Origin: Bacteroidota bacterium | GTDB taxonomy: Bacteria > Bacteroidota > Bacteroidia > Bacteroidales > Paludibacteraceae | Length of the DNA stretch: 59,364 bases | Direction: 5' to 3' | Assembly: GCA_017860345.1 (NCBI GenBank) | Contig: JAFNAV010000011.1 | Location: 1 to 59,364, forward strand | Shown: one piece after another, positions 45,594 to 55,491 of the stretch | Layout of the letters: every line of letters begins with the position of its first letter | Position numbering within the stretch: the first letter of the stretch is position 1 | Program-made: the position numbers and the translations under genes | The notes under the pieces: model-generated | Told to the model about the DNA's origin: nothing | Database searches by the model: none | What the model saw: the letters and a program-made list of their open reading frames with translations, nothing else

Positions 45594-47090
45594 ATGAAAA
45601 ACAAACTCATTAAATATAACTTTCTGGCAGGTGCATTGTTGCTGACACTGGCGGGATGTTCCAATTTGGACGAATCGGCTTATGAAATAGCTGCCTCTGA
45701 CAAAAAAGTCATCTATTCTGAGACTTTTGAGAGCGATTTGGGCGATTTTACTGCAGTTAGTGTATCGGGCGATCAGGCTTGGGCTTACAATACAAGCAAA
45801 TATGCCATGATGACCGGCTATGTAAGCTCGGCAAATAATGCCAATGAAGATTGGCTTATCTCTCCTGAAATTAATCTGACGGATGTTGCGTCGGCCAACG
45901 TAAGTTTCGACCACGTAACCCGTTATTTTGCAAACCTTGCTTCAGAAGCTACCGTATGGGTATCTACCGACTATGTAACCGGCAGTTTGCCCGCAACGGC
46001 CACCTGGGTGCAACTTACCACCAAAGACTTTGCCGACCTGAATAGCTGGACATTTAATTCATCAGGACAAATCAGTCTTACGGCTTATGCAGGCAAAAAG
46101 GTGAGGGTAGCCTTTAAGTACATTTCCACATCGACCAAGGCTGGTACCTGGGAAATCAAAAACTTCCTGGTACAGAAGGGCGAAGCTGTAATAACAGTAA
46201 GCAACGATGGAAGTGAAGAAAAACCATATACCGTAGTTGAAGGTATTGCTAAGCAAACCGGAATATCAGCCTGGGTTAAGGGCTATATTGTTGGTTATGC
46301 GTGGTCAGGTACTCAAACTTCGTTCAATTTTAGTGCTGATACTTGTACTCAGGCTACCAATATTCTTATAGCCGATACCAATGCCTTGTCACAAATTTAT
46401 CTTGGTAAAACTATGACCGTTCAATTGCCTGCCGGCGCTGTTCGTACAGGATTGAATTTGAAAGACAATAAAGGCAATTTCGGTAAGAAAGTGACACTTT
46501 ACGGAGTTTTATCGGCATATTTTGGAGTTCCGGGACTAAAAACTGTAAGTTATTATAAGCACGAAAATGGAACTACAGGAGGTACAAAACCTATTAAGGC
46601 TATTTTTACCGAAACTTTTGCCAGTTCAAGTCAGGGTGCATTTACGATACAGAACGTAAATCTGCCTTCGGCTCTGACCTATATCTGGACACCAACCGCA
46701 TCTTATGGAATGACAGCCAGTGGTTTTAAAGTAAACGACTATGCTTCTGAAAGCTGGCTTATATCACCAGCCATCAATCTGTCGGCTGTTACTTCGGCAA
46801 CGCTTACATTTGATCATGCGCTTAATTACGTGGCCAATGCAGCCAATAAGCTCGATTATGTATCGGTTTGGGTATCTACCAACTATCAGTCGGGGGCACC
46901 CTCGTCTGCAACGTGGACCAGGCTTACGGTACCTACTTATCCGGCCGGAACCAACTGGACATTTGTATCATCGGGCAATGTTGATATGAGTTCGGTAGCC
47001 GGAAATGCCAATGTTCGTATTGCATTTAAATATTCAAGTATCGACGGCGATGCTGCTACCTGGGAAGTTAAAAATGTCCTTGTTTATTAA
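45594..47090 (+). CDS. Lipoprotein with two choice-of-anchor-J domains and a central DUF6359-like OB domain
   Basis: A lipoprotein signal ends TLAGCSNLDES. Two related beta-sandwich domains of the choice-of-anchor-J type occupy about 38-200 and 340-498. Both contain ETF...W...SEDWLISPxINL, then a TFDHxxxY strand and xRIAFKYxS...WEVKN. Between them (~205-330) is a domain with YTVVEGIAKQTGISAWVKGYIVG and ILIADT...GKTMTVQLPAG, resembling DUF6359, an OB-like module. The internal duplication is visible directly. It is the third gene of the receptor unit and would act as a surface binding protein. The OB-like centre parallels the neighbouring DUF5689 protein. Confidence 0.75.
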   Translation: MKNKLIKYNFLAGALLLTLAGCSNLDESAYEIAASDKKVIYSETFESDLGDFTAVSVSGDQAWAYNTSKYAMMTGYVSSANNANEDWLISPEINLTDVASANVSFDHVTRYFANLASEATVWVSTDYVTGSLPATATWVQLTTKDFADLNSWTFNSSGQISLTAYAGKKVRVAFKYISTSTKAGTWEIKNFLVQKGEAVITVSNDGSEEKPYTVVEGIAKQTGISAWVKGYIVGYAWSGTQTSFNFSADTCTQATNILIADTNALSQIYLGKTMTVQLPAGAVRTGLNLKDNKGNFGKKVTLYGVLSAYFGVPGLKTVSYYKHENGTTGGTKPIKAIFTETFASSSQGAFTIQNVNLPSALTYIWTPTASYGMTASGFKVNDYASESWLISPAINLSAVTSATLTFDHALNYVANAANKLDYVSVWVSTNYQSGAPSSATWTRLTVPTYPAGTNWTFVSSGNVDMSSVAGNANVRIAFKYSSIDGDAATWEVKNVLVY

Positions 47091-47104
47091 GTTTAGTCAG
47101 TATT

Positions 47105-47156
47105 ATTCAACAAAAAACCCGAACGACTTTAAAATCGTTCGGGTTTTTTGTTGAAT
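47105..47156. terminator. Very strong bidirectional terminator
   Basis: A 22-bp perfect inverted repeat (47105-47126 with 47135-47156) has an 8-base loop, and its A and T runs lie within the arms. It serves the lipoprotein gene on the plus strand and prs on the minus strand. Confidence 0.92.
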
Positions 47157-47204
47157 ATCAATTATAGCTCAGGTATTGAGAGCGTTAGTTCAAATCTCAA
47201 GGGT

Positions 47205-48149
47205 TTACAGTAAATACATCTCGCTGATAGATTTATGTTCCAACACACGTTTGATGGTGTCGCCAAACATATCAGCAATAGAGAGTACTTTTACTTTAGA
47301 GCATTTGCAAGATTCAAAAGGAATAGAGTCAGTAAATATAATCTCGGTAAGTGCCGAGTTCATAATATTGTCAATAGCCTTACCGGACATAACTCCATGC
47401 GAGACAACCGCCCTTACGCTTTTAGCCCCATTTTCCATAATCAGATTGGCCGCTTTGCATAATGTTCCGGCGGTATCAGCCATATCATCCACAATAATTA
47501 CATTCTTACCTTCAACATCTCCGATAATACGCATCTCGCTTACAACGTTTGCTTTTTCGCGGGTTTTGTAGCCTAATACCATAGGCACATCCAAATGTTT
47601 AGAGTAAGAACCAGCTCGTTTTGACCCACCCACATCGGGCGATGCAATAACCAGGTTTTCGAGGTTCAGCGACTTAATGTAAGGAACAAAAATCGTAGAG
47701 CCATAAAGATGGTCTACCGGTACATTAAAGAAACCCTGAATCTGATCAGCGTGCAGATCCATAGCAATGATGCGGTCTACGCCGGCTACACTCAGCATAT
47801 CAGCTATCAGCTTAGCGCCTATTGATACACGGGGTTTGTCTTTCCTGTCCTGACGAGCCCACCCAAAATAAGGCATTACCGCTATGATTTTATACGCCGA
47901 AGCACGCTTGGCAGCATCTATCATTAACAATAATTCCATTAAATTGTCGGAACTGGGGAAGGTAGATTGTACAAGGAATACATATTGGCCGCGAATGGAT
48001 TCTTCAAACGAAACTGAAAATTCACCATCGGAGAAATGTTCAACTTTCATTTTTCCAAGTTCGCAACCCAGACTTTTAGCTATTTTCTCAGCCAGATATT
48101 TAGTATTTGTACCTGAGAAAACTTTGAAAAGGGATTCGGTGGTTGACAT
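47205..48149 (-). CDS. prs: Ribose-phosphate pyrophosphokinase (PRPP synthase)
   Basis: It makes PRPP from ribose 5-phosphate and ATP for nucleotide, His and Trp synthesis. Diagnostic blocks are FSDGEFSVSFEESIRGQYVF, MPYFGWARQDRKDKPR, MDLHADQIQGFF (Mg binding) and the PRPP loop NVIIVDDMADTAGT. Starting at the ATG 48149 gives MSTTESLFKVFSGT and 314 residues, the normal length; the frame upstream of it is unconserved and overlaps the promoter. A minus-strand -7 box TACTTTTG lies at 48187-48194, 38 bases before that start. Confidence 0.97.
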   Translation of the reverse strand: MSTTESLFKVFSGTNTKYLAEKIAKSLGCELGKMKVEHFSDGEFSVSFEESIRGQYVFLVQSTFPSSDNLMELLLMIDAAKRASAYKIIAVMPYFGWARQDRKDKPRVSIGAKLIADMLSVAGVDRIIAMDLHADQIQGFFNVPVDHLYGSTIFVPYIKSLNLENLVIASPDVGGSKRAGSYSKHLDVPMVLGYKTREKANVVSEMRIIGDVEGKNVIIVDDMADTAGTLCKAANLIMENGAKSVRAVVSHGVMSGKAIDNIMNSALTEIIFTDSIPFESCKCSKVKVLSIADMFGDTIKRVLEHKSISEMYLL

Positions 48150-48478
48150 GAAATCGTGTCGGTTAAGTTGTATAGTAATTTTTATGCAAAAGTACAGAAA
48201 TATATTCAAAGTTTTTTACGAATTGATAATTAAAATCATAATGAATTTTTATGCGTTTAATATGCGTAACTTGTATTTGATATTCAGTTTTGTTATTCGC
48301 ACTTACTGATATTTGGCCTTGTTGAGTTTTTAAAATGCTTTTTCAGATGTTTCCGCAAACGTTTGAAATCAAAAAGCGCCACTTTTCTTTTTTTCAAAAT
48401 TCATATTTATATAAATACCATTACTTTTGAACAGAGAATGACTAATATTATGTATATATATCACATAATCAATATATT
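48150..48478. other. Divergent promoter region between prs and malQ
   Basis: The minus strand has TACTTTTG at 48187-48194 (prs). The plus strand has TACTTTTG at 48422-48429, about 50 bases before malQ. Neither has an evident -33 TTG. No coding frame was found. Confidence 0.45.
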
Positions 48479-51172
48479 ATGAAGATACATTTCAAGATTT
48501 GCTATTATACCAACTGGGGACAGCGATTGATGTTGACCGGCAATATACCCGAACTTGGTAATGGAGACTTTACAAAAGCTTTAGCACTTAATTTTCAGAA
48601 CAAGGAAGACTGGATGGGTGAAATTAATGTTCAGCCTGATAGTTTGAGCAGGCTGAAATACAAATACATTTTATACGACGAAAACAACAAACAATATACC
48701 GAAGAATGGGAGGAACGATGTATAGCCGATATTGGCTCTAAAGTGCCTGAGCATATTTTTTGTATTGATCAGTGGAATTCTCCGGCCAGTGTGGATAATA
48801 TATTTCTGACAGCTCCTTTTGCTCAGGTACTTTTAAATGATAAGCATAAAGCCGATTATGCAAATACATCCCGACAGTTTACACATGTTTTTAAGGTAAA
48901 ATCTTCTTATGTGGATGAAAACCAGGTGGTGTGCATTGTTGGCAATACCGAAAAGCTGGGGAGTTGGTCCACTACCAAGCCGCTATTGTTGTCGCGTACA
49001 GCCGATGGCTACTGGCAAACAGAAGTGGATTTGGCTAAAACGACGTCGGACATAAATTATAAATACGGACTGTATGATGTGGCCGAACAAAAGTTTCGTT
49101 GTTTTGAGGATGGTCCGGATCATTATGCACCTACTATCAATTCTAAAAATTCAATTGTTATGATAGATGATGGGTTTGTCAGGTGCAGTACTAATTTATG
49201 GCGTGGTGCAGGTGTAGGCATACCTGTGTTCAGTATTAGAACAAAGAAAAGCTTTGGAGTGGGTGATTTTGGCGATTTAAAATTATTTATCGACTGGGCC
49301 GGCAAGGTAGGACTAAAACTCATTCAGGTACTCCCTCTCAACGATACTATTGGTACGCATACCGATGCCGATGTGCTGCCATATGCTGCTATCTCGGCTT
49401 TCGCTCTTAATCCATTATTTCTGAATTTGTCGGCTGTAGGCAAGTTGCCGGGTGCGCACCCATTGCAACAGGAGTACCTACAAACTCAGGCGGAGCTTAA
49501 CGCCCAACCGCTTGTGCCTTTTCTGGATGTGATAAATTTCAAACTAAGATATGTAAAGGAGCTTTTTCATTTACAGAAAGATAAATTTCTTAAAAACAAG
49601 AGCTTCCTTGCCTTTTATTCCGAAAACGAACATTGGCTGGTCTCTTACGCTGCTTATTGTGTTTTGCGCGACAGGTTTGGTACCTGCGATTACAGACAAT
49701 GGGCGGAATATTCAGCTTTTGATACAGATAAAATTGCAGAATTAAATAACCCTTCGGGCAAGGACTATGATGATATGGCGCTGAATTATTTTGTTCAGTA
49801 TCATCTTCATATTCAGCTGCTAAAGGCTACAAATTATGCTCATGAAAACGGAGTGGTACTGAAAGGAGACATCCCTATTGGTGTAAATCGAAACAGTGTG
49901 GATACCTGGGTATGGCCTGAACTTTTTCAGATGCACATGCAGGCCGGAGCTCCGCCCGATATGTTTGCCGTTAAAGGTCAGAACTGGGAATTGCCAACCT
50001 ATAACTGGGATATGATAAAACGTACCGGATTTGATTGGTGGAAAAAACGTCTTGCACAGATGTCCAAGTATTTTGATACATTCCGTGTCGACCATATTTT
50101 GGGATTTTTCCGCATATGGCAAATACCTGTTAATCAGGTCGAAGGTATTATGGGGCATCTTTACCCCTCAGTTCCGGTTCATATCAACGAATTTTCGGAG
50201 AAAGGCCTGTGGTTCGATTACAACCGGTTTTGTAAACCCTATATTACCGACCAGATTTTATGGGATATTTTTGGAGAGGACACATTGTGGGTCAAGGCTA
50301 ATTGTTTGCAGATAGAAGATGGCTGGGTACTTCGATTGAAACCATTCTGCAACTGTCAGGCCGATGTACAGCGAATGTTTGAAGAGGGAACAATTTCTGA
50401 AAAAATTAAATGGGGTTTGTTTGATTTAATTTCTAATGTTTTGTTTTTTGAGGTTGAAGGTACAGGAGGTACGCAGTTTTATCCGCGTTATGGTATGGAG
50501 TCGCTCCGAACGTTTCATGAGTTGGATTCGTACACACAAATAAAACTGCGTGAGCTTTACGTAGACTATTTCTATCGGCGTCAGGACAACTACTGGTATC
50601 AGTCGGGGATGGAAAAACTTCCGGCTCTGAAAAAAGCCACAAACATGCTTATCTGCGGCGAGGATTTAGGTATGATGACCCACTGTGTTACCGAGGTGAT
50701 GAAACAGCTGGGTATTCTTAGTCTTGAAGTACAGCGTGCTCCCAAATCCAATCAGATTGAGTTTTTTCATCCGGCCGACGCTCCGTATTTATCCGTGGTA
50801 ACCCCGTCGACTCACGATATGAGTACCATACGCGGATGGTGGGAAGAAGATAGAGGTGCTACTCAGCGATTTTACAACCATCAGTTAGGTCATTTAGGCG
50901 AGGCGCCTTACTTCTGCGAATGGTGGATTTGCAGAGATATTCTGTTGCAACATTTGTATTCGCCTGCCATGTGGACAATTTTTCAGATGCAGGACTTGCT
51001 GAGTATATCGGATCGGTTACGCCGGGAAAATCCCCATGACGAACGGATTAATGTTCCGTCGAACTCAAAATTCAGCTGGCGGTACAGGCTTCATATCAAT
51101 ATGGAAGATTTAATTGCCGACGAAGCTTTTAATGAAGAATTGAAGAATTATATTGTGCAGTCAGGTCGTTGA
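48479..51172 (+). CDS. malQ: 4-alpha-glucanotransferase (GH77) with two N-terminal CBM20 starch-binding domains
   Basis: This is an amylomaltase-type enzyme that shuffles alpha-1,4-glucan chains and releases glucose in cytoplasmic maltodextrin or glycogen use. Residues 1-100 and 130-235 are two CBM20 domains (ICYYTNWGQRLMLTGNIPELGNG; VVCIVGNTEKLGSWS). The GH77 barrel follows: FGVGDFGDLKLFIDWAGKVGLKLIQVLPLND, FRVDHILGFFRIWQIP with the nucleophile Asp, CGEDLGMM with the acid/base Glu, and TPSTHDMSTIRGWW. The length of 897 residues and the domain order are those of plant DPE2-like and Bacteroidetes enzymes. It is a single gene with its own terminator. Confidence 0.95.
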   Translation: MKIHFKICYYTNWGQRLMLTGNIPELGNGDFTKALALNFQNKEDWMGEINVQPDSLSRLKYKYILYDENNKQYTEEWEERCIADIGSKVPEHIFCIDQWNSPASVDNIFLTAPFAQVLLNDKHKADYANTSRQFTHVFKVKSSYVDENQVVCIVGNTEKLGSWSTTKPLLLSRTADGYWQTEVDLAKTTSDINYKYGLYDVAEQKFRCFEDGPDHYAPTINSKNSIVMIDDGFVRCSTNLWRGAGVGIPVFSIRTKKSFGVGDFGDLKLFIDWAGKVGLKLIQVLPLNDTIGTHTDADVLPYAAISAFALNPLFLNLSAVGKLPGAHPLQQEYLQTQAELNAQPLVPFLDVINFKLRYVKELFHLQKDKFLKNKSFLAFYSENEHWLVSYAAYCVLRDRFGTCDYRQWAEYSAFDTDKIAELNNPSGKDYDDMALNYFVQYHLHIQLLKATNYAHENGVVLKGDIPIGVNRNSVDTWVWPELFQMHMQAGAPPDMFAVKGQNWELPTYNWDMIKRTGFDWWKKRLAQMSKYFDTFRVDHILGFFRIWQIPVNQVEGIMGHLYPSVPVHINEFSEKGLWFDYNRFCKPYITDQILWDIFGEDTLWVKANCLQIEDGWVLRLKPFCNCQADVQRMFEEGTISEKIKWGLFDLISNVLFFEVEGTGGTQFYPRYGMESLRTFHELDSYTQIKLRELYVDYFYRRQDNYWYQSGMEKLPALKKATNMLICGEDLGMMTHCVTEVMKQLGILSLEVQRAPKSNQIEFFHPADAPYLSVVTPSTHDMSTIRGWWEEDRGATQRFYNHQLGHLGEAPYFCEWWICRDILLQHLYSPAMWTIFQMQDLLSISDRLRRENPHDERINVPSNSKFSWRYRLHINMEDLIADEAFNEELKNYIVQSGR

Positions 51173-51205
51173 TTGTGAGTTATTTACAATAGTACTGTGT
51201 TTTAC

Positions 51206-51248
51206 AAAACCTCTTTGATTTTATATCACTGAGGTTTTTTTATTTTTT
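51206..51248 (+). terminator. Terminator after malQ
   Basis: AAAACCTC (51206-51213) pairs with GAGGTTTT (51231-51238) around a partly paired loop and is followed by more Ts. Confidence 0.75.
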
Positions 51249-51321
51249 TTATAAATCATTTTTTACTGATATTCCCTACCTTTGCAGTCGTTTAAAGGAA
51301 ATTTTTTAAAGAAGAAGCATT

Positions 51322-52245
51322 ATGAAAATAAAAGTTGTGGTGGCAGGTATCGGAGGAGTAGGAGGGTACTATGGTGGTCTTTTATCGCGCCATTGTCAAA
51401 ACCGCGAGGATATTGATGTGTATTTTGTAGCCCGAGGCGAACATTTAAAGAAAATTCAGGAGAACGGGCTCAAAATAAAAACCGAGACAGGTGAATTTGT
51501 TACAAAACCGGCGCTTGCAACCAATGATGTGGCAGAAATAGGAGTAGCTGACTATATAATACTTTGTACAAAAAGTTATGATTTGGAATCAACAATAGCG
51601 CAATTGCAACCGTGCGTAGGTTCCGGAACTGTGATTCTACCATTGCTAAATGGAGCCGATATTAGCGAACGTATAAGGCATTTGCTACCCGGTACCGAAG
51701 TCTGGGAGGGATGTGTTTACATTGTAGGCCGTTTGATAGAGCCGGGTGTAGTTGAAAGTTCGGGCGGTTTGCACGATTTGTTTTTTGGTTACGATGGTAG
51801 CGATTCGGAACGGTTGTTGTTTATGGAACGTCTGCTGACCGATTCGGGCATCAAAGCCAATTTGAGTCGTAATATAAGAATGATTATCTGGCGTAAATTT
51901 ATTTTCATATCCACCACAGCTTCGCTAACAAGCTATTTCAATGTTGGATTTCGCGATTTGCTAACCGATGACAAGCGCCGGGAAACAACTCTTAATTTTA
52001 TGCGCGAAGTATCGGCAGTGGCAGCATCCGAAGGAGTAGTTTTTGAGCATGATATTATTGAAACAACCATCAAACATATCGAGCGGCTTCCGTTCGGAAC
52101 CACGGCTTCCATGCACTCCGATTTCCAGGGAGGAAAAAATACAGAACTTAATACGCTCACAAAAATAGTTATCGATTTAGGCAAGAGATATGGCGTTGCA
52201 ACACCCACTTATGTTCAGGTGTACGAAGAACTGAAAAGCAGATGA
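51322..52245 (+). CDS. panE: 2-dehydropantoate 2-reductase (ketopantoate reductase) family protein
   Basis: It reduces ketopantoate to pantoate with NADPH in coenzyme A synthesis. The Rossmann motif AGIGGVGGYYGG sits at residues 8-19. DYIILCTKSYDLESTIAQL and VILPLLNGADISERI follow, with the catalytic Lys region WRKFIFISTTASLTSYF near 194-210 and the C-terminal GGKNTELNTLTKIVIDLGKRYGVATPTY. The length of 307 residues is normal. A -7 box TACCTTTG lies at 51277-51284. Family members with other 2-oxo acid substrates exist, so the exact substrate is likely but not proven. Confidence 0.88.
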   Translation: MKIKVVVAGIGGVGGYYGGLLSRHCQNREDIDVYFVARGEHLKKIQENGLKIKTETGEFVTKPALATNDVAEIGVADYIILCTKSYDLESTIAQLQPCVGSGTVILPLLNGADISERIRHLLPGTEVWEGCVYIVGRLIEPGVVESSGGLHDLFFGYDGSDSERLLFMERLLTDSGIKANLSRNIRMIIWRKFIFISTTASLTSYFNVGFRDLLTDDKRRETTLNFMREVSAVAASEGVVFEHDIIETTIKHIERLPFGTTASMHSDFQGGKNTELNTLTKIVIDLGKRYGVATPTYVQVYEELKSR

Positions 52246-52277
52246 ACTTTTTTTGTCACGCGCTTAGCCTATTGATA

Positions 52278-52318
52278 TAAAAAAACCTCTGTAACATTAA
52301 GTTGCAGAGGTTTTTTTG
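52278..52318. terminator. Bidirectional terminator between panE and gapA
   Basis: A stem of about 15 bp (A run plus ACCTCTG-AAC with GTTGCAGAGGT plus T run, one mismatch) has a 5-base loop and serves both convergent genes. Confidence 0.88.
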
Positions 52319-52337
52319 TATATGATAAACTGTGAAT

Positions 52338-53351
<1,014 letters not shown>

Positions 53352-53550
53352 TTAAAATTGAGTTCCTTTTAAAATCGACGCGAAATTACAAATTTCTATC
53401 CGATTGACAAAATTCATCTACAAATAATTACAGTTTTTTTCTGAATTGCAATGTGTACATGGCAAAATGAAAGTCCAGCACAAAAAATAAATTCTTTTAT
53501 GCGCTGATTTTCTATAGTTTCAATGGATGAAATGTATACCAAAAACGCTA

Positions 53551-53769
53551 CTATTCTTTCTTTTTGGTTTTTTTAATTGCGGTATTAATTTTTAAAAGCG
53601 GGTAAAGCGGGCAATAGTTGATCAAACTTGTAATAGCCAGCAAAAGTGCTATTATAAGAGCTATAATACCAACTGTGCCTTTCAACACTTCGGTGTAAAA
53701 CAGTGCAATTAAAACAATGGCCAATCCAAGGCGGATTGCTTTGTCGGCCGATCCGATGTTTGCTTTCAT
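53551..53769 (-). CDS. DUF2892 small inner-membrane protein (YgaP-like membrane region)
   Basis: The 72-residue protein starts MKANIGSADKAIRLGLAIVLI, matching the N-terminus of DUF2892. Two membrane helices follow (about 12-30 and 33-52), then CPLYPLLKIN and a basic tail. The CPLY Cys-Pro is family-typical. The role is unknown; the family is sometimes fused to rhodanese domains. It is a lone gene 211 bases upstream of gapA with no obvious shared promoter. Confidence 0.85.
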   Translation of the reverse strand: MKANIGSADKAIRLGLAIVLIALFYTEVLKGTVGIIALIIALLLAITSLINYCPLYPLLKINTAIKKTKKKE

Positions 53770-54081
53770 GATAGTGATAGTTTTTTTTAATAAACATATC
53801 TATAACCCTGTTAGTTCATTTTTATTGCTTTAAAATTTATATATTTATTACGATGAAAATAATTTATATACAACACATATACGGGTGTTGGGTGTGCTTG
53901 GTTTTATGACGAGAGTTTTATGTAATCTGTTTTTCAGATTGTTAGTTATATGTGTGTGAAATTTCAAATCAGATACTCGTTGAGCATAGTTTAACTCGCA
54001 GATGCTTGGTTAAATCTTTTTTTTGTTTCGTCGGTTTAGAGGCAAGACTTTCTTGTATTGTATATTCAAAACTGCTAAACA
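53770..54081. other. AT-rich intergenic region
   Basis: No credible coding frame, RNA or hairpin terminator was found. It leads into the promoter at 54082. Confidence 0.3.
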
Positions 54082-54112
54082 TTTGTTTTGAAACAAAAGA
54101 TGTGTAAATTTG
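54082..54112 (+). promoter_or_regulatory. Promoter of the orphan lipoprotein gene
   Basis: TTTG at 54082-54085 and TAAATTTG at 54105-54112, 19 bases apart, fit the Bacteroidetes -33/-7 consensus. The start codon is 38 bases downstream of the -7 box. Confidence 0.65.
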
Positions 54113-54149
54113 GAAAACTAAAACCCTATTCAAGTTACACATAGCAATA

Positions 54150-54710
54150 ATGAAGATTTCTAATTTTATAAACAAAGTTATAACCTTAATATTGGTGTTT
54201 TGTTTTGTTAATTGCGCCCGTGAAAATAAAATATCAGATGTGTATTTGTCAAACATCGCAAACCCAGAATATAGTGGGGTAATTGTTGTGCAATTGCCCA
54301 AACAAAAAACAGCGGTTGTTCCTAATAGAAAACTTTATTCTTTGTATCGCGAATATTATGTCAATAGATATTCATATAAAGAATTTATAAAATCCCTTAT
54401 TTATGGAGAGATATCTGATATTGTTAATTATGCGAAGTTGAGTGAATCCACTGATGAAAACTTTGATAAAATTCACAATGAATATAGGAGATATGGATTG
54501 TTATATATTGTCAATAAATATCTTGAGAAAGATATTAATTCAGATAACCTAATTTTACAACCATCTTTAGGATTTATTGCAGTAATAAAAATTATGTTTG
54601 AAAATAACTATTATATATATTTTGATGATTATAGAGGGGAGTATATTTTTAGAAAAGAAATGGATAAAGAAACTCAATTGATAGATGTTTTTGATAACCC
54701 CGACTTGTAA
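54150..54710 (+). CDS. Hypothetical lipoprotein, unrecognised family
   Basis: I do not recognise this 186-residue protein. A lipoprotein-type signal ends FVNC (Cys22). The mature part is rich in Tyr, Ile, Asn and Lys, with a proline-poor, probably alpha/beta fold: GVIVVQLPKQKTAVVPNRKLYSLY, a helical middle and a final hydrophobic YYIYFDDYRGEYIFRKE. The DNA is clearly more AT-rich than the flanking metabolic genes and codon choice favours A/T third positions, which suggests recent acquisition. A good promoter precedes it. No partner gene is adjacent. Confidence 0.65.
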   Translation: MKISNFINKVITLILVFCFVNCARENKISDVYLSNIANPEYSGVIVVQLPKQKTAVVPNRKLYSLYREYYVNRYSYKEFIKSLIYGEISDIVNYAKLSESTDENFDKIHNEYRRYGLLYIVNKYLEKDINSDNLILQPSLGFIAVIKIMFENNYYIYFDDYRGEYIFRKEMDKETQLIDVFDNPDL

Positions 54711-54791
54711 TTCTCCTCTTTATGACTTAATATCACAATATATTGAGTAACTATAATCGTTGATAAAGATTTTTTAATTAAATCAAAAATA

Positions 54792-54884
54792 ATGATCTTT
54801 ATATTAATACTCATAGTTCTATTTAGTCCATGGCTTTTGAATACTTTAATGGTATTAATTTATATAATTAGGCTTTTTGCTTGA
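54792..54884 (+). CDS. Possible 30-residue membrane micropeptide
   Basis: An ATG with an A-rich upstream stretch opens a 30-codon frame ending in TGA. The encoded peptide is almost entirely hydrophobic (MIFILILIVLFSPWLLN at the start) and would form one membrane helix, with Arg near the C-terminus. Such frames arise by chance in AT-rich DNA, so this is a weak call resting on composition alone. Confidence 0.2.
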   Translation: MIFILILIVLFSPWLLNTLMVLIYIIRLFA

Positions 54885-55177
54885 TGTTGTTTGAGGAGGC
54901 ATTGGGGCATTCATCCAATGTCAGGGTTGTGTTAAAGTGTTAAATGATTATTAATAGCAATTCGTTTTTTGTTTTGTGTAGCAGTTCAGGCAGCAGCTAC
55001 GCCACCTACAAATTACTTCATGGCTGAAATTGTTTTGTGTTAATTTTGATTAATAAATTACTTTTTTCTTTGATTTTATACTTTCCATGTATTTATATAT
55101 CAATTTCTTATGTCTTTACGTCTTGATATTTTTTCTTAATTGATCTCTACTGGCTTTCTCTTTTGATTTATTTATAC
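54885..55177. other. AT-rich intergenic region with a small GC-richer island
   Basis: No gene was recognised. Bases 54951-55043 are richer in G and C and read, in one frame, as a signal-peptide-like end (FLFCVAVQAAATPP) closing in TAA, but with no start codon of its own. It may be a gene remnant. Confidence 0.25.
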
Positions 55178-55214
55178 TATATTTGTGGCGTTTTTGCCCC
55201 GTGTGCGAACACGG
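55178..55214 (+). promoter_or_regulatory. -7 box followed by a palindromic operator-like hairpin ahead of uxaB
   Basis: TATATTTG at 55178-55185 is a perfect -7 box. At 55199-55214 lies CCGTGTGCGAACACGG, a 6-bp stem with a GCGA (GNRA-type) loop. As DNA it is a near-palindrome centred on CG, like many LacI-family operators. It would fall at or just after the start of transcription. About 280 bases of leader without a gene follow before uxaB (55492). Confidence 0.45.
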
Positions 55215-55491
55215 TTTTGCGCGAGCACCTAAATTTACATTGCTTGTTTGTAAGTTATTTATCATGAAATGAGCATTGTCTGACCTGAAAATCTAATAAT
55301 AAATTTTTGATTCGGATTCGCAAACTATTGTCTGCGCTTATTCCTGAAACTGATAGCATGAGTTAAATTGTATAGTAACTCGTGTAGTAAGTTTTTTTTG
55401 CTCAGGATACAAACCGCTTAAAACTATGAAATGCCATGTAGGTTGAGAACTTATAAAGAATAACATATAAATAAAAAATTATTTTATCAAA

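Noticed and set aside
48150..48209. Upstream ATG adding 20 residues to PRPP synthase
   Set aside because: The extension covers the -7 box, is hydrophobic and unconserved, and the family starts at MSTTESLF.
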